A stretch of DNA of 64,000 nt from NCBI GenBank assembly GCA_036571765.1, contig BROE01000018.1, positions 13,388,592-13,452,591 on the forward strand. Direction: 5' to 3'. Origin of the DNA: Plecoglossus altivelis. Taxonomy: Eukaryota; Chordata; Actinopteri; Osmeriformes; Plecoglossidae. A program made the translations under genes and the position numbers. Below, in pieces: positions 57,721 through 64,000 of this stretch. The first letter of the stretch is position 1. Each line of letters opens with the position of its first letter. The notes below the pieces were generated by a model. It had not been told where the DNA came from and did no database searches. It saw only the letters and a program-made list of their open reading frames with translations.

Positions 57721-58486
57721 AATAACCCCAACACACTAACTCATAGAGAACTGTGCTCCTGCCTCTGTGTGTGGCCAAGCTGTTGGTGAGTGTGGTGAGG
57801 GAAGGGTGCCCACTAGTCCTGATCATCCAGCGAAGGGGTCAATCACAGATGGGACAAATGCTAAAACTCCAATTTGAGTGTGTGCTTGTTGTACACAATA
57901 ATAGCAAATAAAGTTATTAAAATCTGCGCAAAAAAAGGCCTTCCAGAAGCTGTGATTGACTTTCCCCCTGAAGAACTCCAACCACCTGCTCACCCAACGT
58001 ACCTGCAGTATCTGTGTGCTCGTGTATGTGTGGGGCCTTGCTGAGGAGTGCCTTTGTGTAGCTTGTCTGCCTGGTGGGCACGAACAGTTTTAATCACATC
58101 ATTGATCCAGCAGATTGTTATTGGTCAGAGTAGAACAGGGTAGTTGAATCGCGGACGTTCTTTTCCTCGGCAACCCCTTTCTCTCTTTCCCTCTCCCTCC
58201 TATGACCCTCTCTGCCGAATTCAAATTTACAGATGAAACCAATGTTGTAGTAATACTAGAGGATGGATCAACTTGGCATTGCAATGTGCTCGCACAATAC
58301 TCATGTTAAATTAATGACAATTAAATCATCCACAAACCATAACAACACTCATATCATCCTCATTACAGAATCCTTCAAAATGCACCATGCTCAAACAACA
58401 TTGAAACAATTTCAAAACAAACTCAAATCATGCTCAAAATTCACTTGGACAAAACAAAAATTATATGTTAAAATGTATTTATATTT
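57721..58486. other. AT-rich single-copy DNA, possible SINE tail
   Basis: 57720-57950 may be the diverged body of the SINE, ending with AATAAAGTT and an A-rich run near 57930. 58250-58480 is AT-rich with many CAAAC words. No gene recognised. Confidence 0.4.
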
Positions 58487-58890
58487 TTCAAGTTCAAGTT
58501 CAAGTTGTGCTTTATTGTCATTCCGCTACATGCGGGTGCATACAGTGGAACGAAATGTCGTGCCTCACAGAGCCACGGTGCTACATAAGTACAGACATTT
58601 AACAGCACAGTCTAACAACAAACAATTTAAAATAAATATAACATTTCTCCTATACATAAACTAAACAGGATACAAACTATACAAACTGTACGAACAAACA
58701 AACAATGTCACAGAGGACTTCGCATACACCCATAGAACTGTCGTGCAACTGACCTTAACCCTCAAGGAAGACAAGGAAAAACTCACAGAAAAACTTACTA
58801 GAAGAGAAAAAATGGAAAAACCCAAGTAGGAGCAATTCATTGATGGCGCCCATTTTCCGGAGACGGTTGGTGAAAGAGAGGTGCAGAACA
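58487..58890 (-). mobile_element. LINE 3' UTR and tail, minus strand
   Basis: Three TTCAAG hexamers (58487-58504) followed by TTTATT (58511-58516) are the inverse of an AATAAA signal and a CTTGAA repeat tail. The stretch 58755-58830 (AAGGAAAAACTCACAGAAAA) is the inverse of the GTTTTTCCTT block also seen in the L2 3' UTR at 38.6 kb. No ORF remains. Confidence 0.65.
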
Positions 58891-59639
58891 CAGGCTAAAC
58901 ATACAGCAAGAAAGTGTCAATGGGTGTTGAAACATTAAAACCTAGTGTTCAACTTGGGTCACGATTGGTAAATGTCCTATGGTCCAGTTGTAGCCACAAG
59001 GCTGGGGTCGTGTGATTGGCACAGCATCACAGGCAGGTGGATGGACAAACAAGAAGAGAAGGGACCAGGAACTTGCTGTTGTCTGCCAGGGAGACTGATG
59101 TCCACTTGGCGACTAGATCCGGCCTTGGCAAACTGTCACAGATCAATGTTCACTGGCGACCAGGTCAATGTTGGCAGACCGACGACCAGGCAGATGCTGA
59201 CTGCTCAAGGGGAGTGTGGAGGGGGGACAGAAAGAGGAGAACTGGAATTAGAGAATGCAGAGAAACAAACAGTTACCGTACTATTACCATGATACAATGT
59301 GAACTAGTGAAGCAATTTAGCAGACCAGAAAGCATATTAAACGCTGCCCTGGACACTAAGACAGCGCAAGCCTCCCTCCATTGTAATGTGAAATCTGTTA
59401 CAGAGAAGAAAAACTCTAAAATCCCAATAAGAATGCCCTTTCTTTCATACAGTATACAATAACAGGTTTTACTTTATTTGTAAATTTAAGTTATATGATA
59501 CCTCAGCAGACACATAGATGCTTTATTTGTCATCAAAAAGCCATATGCATACATATATACAAACACACACTTCAGGTTTGCATTATTTGAAATGAAGTTC
59601 TGAAAGTACACCACCCACTTTAGGAGACGTAGAACTGAC
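58891..59639. other. Single-copy or unrecognised repeat DNA
   Basis: May continue the LINE fragment to about 59280. CGACCAGG and GACTAGATC words recur loosely near 59115-59185. No open frame with a domain. Confidence 0.35.
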
Positions 59640-59890
59640 AACACGGAAAGGTTTTGAACCTGACTTTGAATGTCGAAATGGTGTCAGCCTCTTTAATTGA
59701 GACAGGTCACGTGTTCCAGAGAAACGGTGCTCTATATGAGAACATACTGCTTTCAGAGGTTAATTTTGTTCACTGTGGGAACCACCAGATAGCTGGCATC
59801 TTGGGGTGTTAGTATACTGACAGGGAGATGGCGTGCAACGATACCAGAGAGGTATAGTGGTGCTAATCCATGCACAGATTTGTAGTTTAG
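59640..59890. mobile_element. Interspersed repeat, class uncertain
   Basis: The phrase order (TGTCAGCCTCTTTAATTGAG, then a GTTCCAGAGAAACGGTGCTC block, then ACCACCAGATAGCTGGCATC) recalls a repeat often met in fish genomes. I cannot place it in a superfamily. A similar-looking LINE 3' end lies just downstream. Confidence 0.35.
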
Positions 59891-60247
59891 TAGTAGGACT
59901 TTTGAAAGGAGACTCAATTATACCCACAACATTCCCAGACCAATATATCCATCACACAAACACCATCAACATCCCATCAGCTCTTCTGCACTGCTTCCCC
60001 TGGCCTCAAGTTTTTTTCTTAGCTTAATTTTACTCTATTTCGTTTAGTATTTATGTTTTAATATTTTATGACATTTTTCTGTCTCTCCACAATCTTTATC
60101 TTAGTTTGCTGCCTTTTTATCTTATTTAATTTATAAACTGTGTATTCATTTAATGCAACTGAAAGGATGGGGTCCCAATTTCGTTGTACAATGACAGTAA
60201 AGATTTTCATTCATTCACCATTCGTTCATTCATTCATTTATTCATTT
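59891..60247 (+). mobile_element. LINE 3' end, plus strand
   Basis: CCCAATTTCGTTGTACAATG (60174-60193), an AGTAAAG polyadenylation-like signal and an ATTC repeat tail (about 60206-60247) form a typical fish non-LTR retrotransposon 3' end. The 5' limit is arbitrary and may include the uncertain repeat upstream. Confidence 0.6.
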
Positions 60248-61729
60248 CAGTCTGTGATTGTTTTCATTCCAGAGGGATTCCTCTATGCTGAAGGTTTGGA
60301 AATCTCTCTTGGATGTCACCCGACAGGTTTACTGTACCTCTGACATTCTCTTTCAGTGTTTAGGAAGATGAGGGCTAATTGAATTATTTGCAGGACCAGC
60401 ATAAGTAATGTGTCAGCCAGTCTGATGTGTTTAAGAGTGTGTGAGACGGAGTCCGTCACTGGGCAAAGGAGGATCGTTCAGAAATGGTGTGTGTAATTCT
60501 GGGAGTCACGCCGTTTAACCCCCGCTGAAAACATGTATGCACACATACACGCAAACACACCTAAACTTGCATAAACTCATACAGGCAAACACATATAAAT
60601 TCTCATAAACCCGTCCACGCTCCAAACTTGCACGCAGGTACCTACAGTACATAGGGGTTGTAAAAGCGTGTTTTCTGGTTGGGCAGCTGGTGGAACCTGA
60701 TAAGGACCGGAGACTGAGAGGCTGAAGAGGCAGCATGTCTACCCAGGCTCGGTGACTCAGAGCTGGGATGGCGCACAGAGAGATAGGAGCTCCACTAAAC
60801 TCCCCCCCACCCTGCCCTCCACCCATACCAACAGCCATCCTCCATGGAGAGAGAAACGACAGGAGAGGGAGCGAGGTGGGGGAGCGAGGAAGAAAGGAGA
60901 GGGGAATGGGGGGAGGGCGGGGGAAGAGGAGAGATAGGGGGAAGAGGGGAATGAAAGAGCATGAGATTACCAAACCACTGTACCTAATTTACAAGACCTG
61001 GAGGGAGCTTAACAAGAGGAACAGAGAGGAAGAGGGTGGAGGGATGAGGGAAGGAGTAGGGGAGAGGTGGGAGGGGGGAGGATGAAACATACAGAGCAGT
61101 GAAGAGGATGAGGAGCATGATGGGGGGAAAGGAAAAGTTAACCTAAAATCTTTTAAACTCAGACCCACAGAACGAACTCTCTTGCCACGCACATACGCAC
61201 ACGCACGTATACACTCACTGCGTACCCCAACGCACCCATGTTCTCACATTCACACACGTAATCTCACACCGTCCTCCTCACACATATGTCCCCACATGTT
61301 AATAAATGCACGAGCAAATGCTAACAAACGAAAATGTCGAATGGCTTCTAATCATCGGTCCACCCACTCTCACAGTCTGTCACTTTCACACACGTTAGCG
61401 CACACACAACTCTTTGAGAAAGGCAGTAATCAATCGATTCAAATCCAGACTATAGACTAGCATACTGATTATAGAGAGTGAGACCACATGGTGGGAGTGT
61501 GTGTGTGTGTGTGTATATCAGAGAGAGTGTGTCTGCCGTGTGCGCACGCAGGCACGTGTGTGTTGGTGTGCGTGTGCCGATCAGAGTGTGTGCGTGTGTG
61601 AGCGCGTGTGTTTGAGAGTCATCGGGTTAAAAGCACAGGCTGACTGATATGGATCAACTTCAAATTCTCATTCATTGTTGCCTCCATCTCTGACATTTGG
61701 CCTGAGTTAGTATTGATCTTGGTCTATTT
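60248..61729. other. Single-copy DNA with GA, CA and GT patches
   Basis: Degenerate CA 60538-60595, purine-rich 60840-60950 and 61020-61085, CA 61190-61260, GT 61496-61514 with a GT-rich tail to 61610. No gene recognised. Confidence 0.5.
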
Positions 61730-61872
61730 CAGTCCCCCTCTGTCTTTGTCTCTCGCTCTCTCTCTATCTCCCTCTCTCTCGCTCCCTCTCTCTTTAAGTC
61801 TCCCTCTGTCTCTCTCTCACTCAATCCCTCAGCCTCTGGCTCTGTCTCTCCCTTCGTCTCTCTTTCTTCCCC
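61730..61872. repeat. CT-rich tract
   Basis: CTCTCTCTC with CCCTCTGTC interruptions. Confidence 0.8.
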
Positions 61873-62581
61873 CTTTCTTATTCTCACGTACACACACACA
61901 TAAACACAAACATTCACCAATGTGGATCCATCCATTATGGACAATGAAGGAGAGGGGATAGCTGCAGTGAGTCAATTTCGGTGAAAACCCCATTAATTCC
62001 TTTTCTGCGTGTGTGGGAATGGCCACACCACAATGTCACTGATGGAGCAGCAGAAACCCCGCCCATACCATGGGTCGTCGATGCTGACCGCAGCTCCTGA
62101 CAGGAAGACCTTTTAGCCAATCACAATCCTGTGGCTCTTGTTCAGTGTTAACCAATTAAAGCACATGGACTTGTTCCAGGCTGTTCTGATTATGCAGCAT
62201 GCGGAGGGTGTTGATATTCATTAAGAAGAAGATAGTGCAGTACGTGTGTGTGTGTGTAAATGTCTGTGTGTAGGCACATGTGCGTGCTTATCTGCACGCG
62301 TGTGCGTTTTAGCCCAAGGCATGGCTTATCCAATCACGTCACATCAGTGTTCCTGTCAGTCTGCCAACCCTAGCACTCAACAGGACCATTGTCTGTATGG
62401 CTAGCCAAAGGCACACACACATATGCGTACACAAACGATACACACACACTAACGGATTATAGCATGTATGGTTCTATGATTGTCTTTGCGACCAACTGGG
62501 GACACACTACAGAAAACAAGAGCAATGCCAATTCCTGTTACAGCCAATGCTTCTGCAACAGTAACTCTCCTTGCAACCCCA
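61873..62581. other. Single-copy DNA
   Basis: CA patch 61891-61912, GT patch 62243-62258, CA patch 62410-62450. Nothing else recognised. Confidence 0.5.
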
Positions 62582-63212
62582 CAGTACTCACCTAATCCCA
62601 CAGTAATCACCTAACTCCACAGTATTCACCTAACCCCACAGTACTCACCTAATCCCGCAGTACTCACCTAACCCTACAGTATTCACCTAATCCCCCAGTA
62701 CTCACCTGACCTCACAGTATTCACTTAGACCTACAGTACTCACCTATACTCTTTAAGATGTACAGTACTCACCTAACCTTATAGTACTCACCTATACGCT
62801 TTAAGCAGTACAGTACTCACCTAGACCTATAGTACACACCTATACTCTTTAGGCAGTATAGTACACACCTACACCTACAGAACTCACCTATTCTCTTTAA
62901 GCAATATATCATTCACCTAAATCTACTATACTCACCTATACTCTTTAAGATGTACAGTGCTCACCTAAACTTACAGTACTTACCTATACGCTTTACGCAG
63001 TGCAGTACTCACTTAGACCTATAGTACTCACCTATACGCTTTAAGCAGTACAGTACTCACCTAGACCTATAGTACACACCTATACGCTTTACGCAGTACA
63101 GTACTCACCTAGACCTATAGCACACACCTATACTGTTTAACCAGCATAGTACTCACCTAGACCTACAGTACTCTCCTATGCTCTTTAAACAGTAAATTAC
63201 TCACCTAGACTT
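62582..63212. repeat. Satellite-like array: 19-bp monomers, then 48-bp higher-order units
   Basis: Eight 19-base units of CAGTACTCACCTAATCCCA type run head to tail from 62582 to 62733. From 62734 a 29-base unit (the same core plus CTTTAAGCAGTA) alternates with a 19-base unit (ending AGACCTA), making a 48-base dimer repeated about nine to ten times to 63212. The switch is abrupt. Confidence 0.95.
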
Positions 63213-64000
63213 ACCAGTACGACACTTCCTGAAGCACTGCAGTACTCATGGATGCCCTGCCCATTCACCTACGCACATGCGCACATTCACCAGTTTATCA
63301 GTTTGACTCACAGTCCCTCTGCCTTCCTCGCAGTTGACAGTGTGTATTTATGTGCATGTGGATGTGCGTCTGTAGCCTGGGCGGGTTTTGCCATGGCACC
63401 ACGAGCTGCTTTGAGCCTTTCGCTCTGCCCTCTTCGCCCACGGGCAGGAAAAAACAACACTTCTCTCTCTTTTCTCTCTTCTGTCCCCCTCCCCCCTCTC
63501 TCCCTCTTGATGTCTCCAGGGCGAATGCTTTATATGCGTGTGTTAAGTGTTTAGGAACAGAAGCGAGAGGTCGGCGAGTGGACTCCACAGGCGCTTCTGC
63601 CGGAGGAACGCACAGACACTCACACTCACAGGCTCGCGCACACACACACACGTGTTGATGAAAGTGGCAGCTGGCATCCTGTTCAGGTCCACCACATCAC
63701 ACAACATAACACACACACAATACCACACACGCACACAAACACACGCTTACAAACACCCTGACGCACACTTAAACACACAACATACACAAACACACATTGT
63801 ACACAGGCTCCCACTTACACACGTAAATGTTTGAACCCTTGGTCGATTGTTTTTCCGTATTGACTAACGCTTGATTAATAAGTGTAGTGAGCGCTTGAAT
63901 CTAACCTTTCTTACTTTTACTGACATGTTAAGAGAACACAATATGACACACATGACCCTCATGAAGATATCTTCACAAACAACCCCTATTACAGTTAGAC
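63213..64000. other. Single-copy DNA with CA-rich stretch
   Basis: CT-rich 63460-63505 and degenerate CA 63605-63800. The final 180 bases are repeat-free. No gene recognised. Confidence 0.5.

Overview
The window looks like nuclear, mostly non-coding DNA from a ray-finned (teleost) fish. I could not support any complete host protein-coding gene, rRNA or tRNA gene, or CRISPR array. The fish assignment rests on four things seen in the sequence: an L2-type LINE ending in GAATT repeats, a palindromic hAT-type MITE with CAGGGGTGTCAAACTC ends, several LINE 3' tails of kinds common in fish, and an extreme load of CA/GT and CT/GA microsatellites. That load resembles what is known for gadiform (cod-like) and some other teleosts, but naming an order is inference. 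Nearly all open frames are microsatellites read as protein (Thr-His, Cys-Val, Leu-Ser, Arg-Glu runs). The window is probably a gene desert or the inside of very large introns.

Layout. 0-5 kb: low-complexity DNA, a 45-bp minisatellite (2.8-3.2 kb) and CA arrays. 5.2-6.3 kb: hairpins and a 482-bp non-autonomous DNA transposon with 31-bp inverted repeats and TA flanks, of mariner/pogo type. 7-29 kb: single-copy DNA cut up by microsatellites, with a few AT-rich homeodomain- or POU-motif patches that could be conserved non-coding elements (10.9, 12.1, 18.0 kb), a CpG-rich patch at 12.3 kb and exon-like open patches at 7.6-8.1 and 9.0-9.5 kb. 29.7-38.8 kb: the densest transposon block, holding a CTGC array, two diverged copies of one LTR-like repeat, a short LINE tail, a decayed minus-strand Rex1-like reverse transcriptase, a poly-C tract, a 124-bp pure CT array, and a plus-strand L2 LINE pseudogene with its 3' tail. 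40-57 kb: minisatellites (20, 84, 43 and 50 bp units), compound GACA/GATA arrays, a 38-bp Z-DNA-prone palindrome, and candidate regulatory patches at 42.6, 45.1, 49.9 and 55.0 kb. 57-60.3 kb: a second transposon cluster (hAT MITE, tRNA-like SINE, LINE 3' ends). 62.6-63.2 kb: a satellite that changes from a 19-bp monomer array to a 48-bp (19+29) higher-order array.

No genes act together here. The content is repeats, transposon relics and possible cis-regulatory DNA. Family names come from recognising sequence patterns, without database support.
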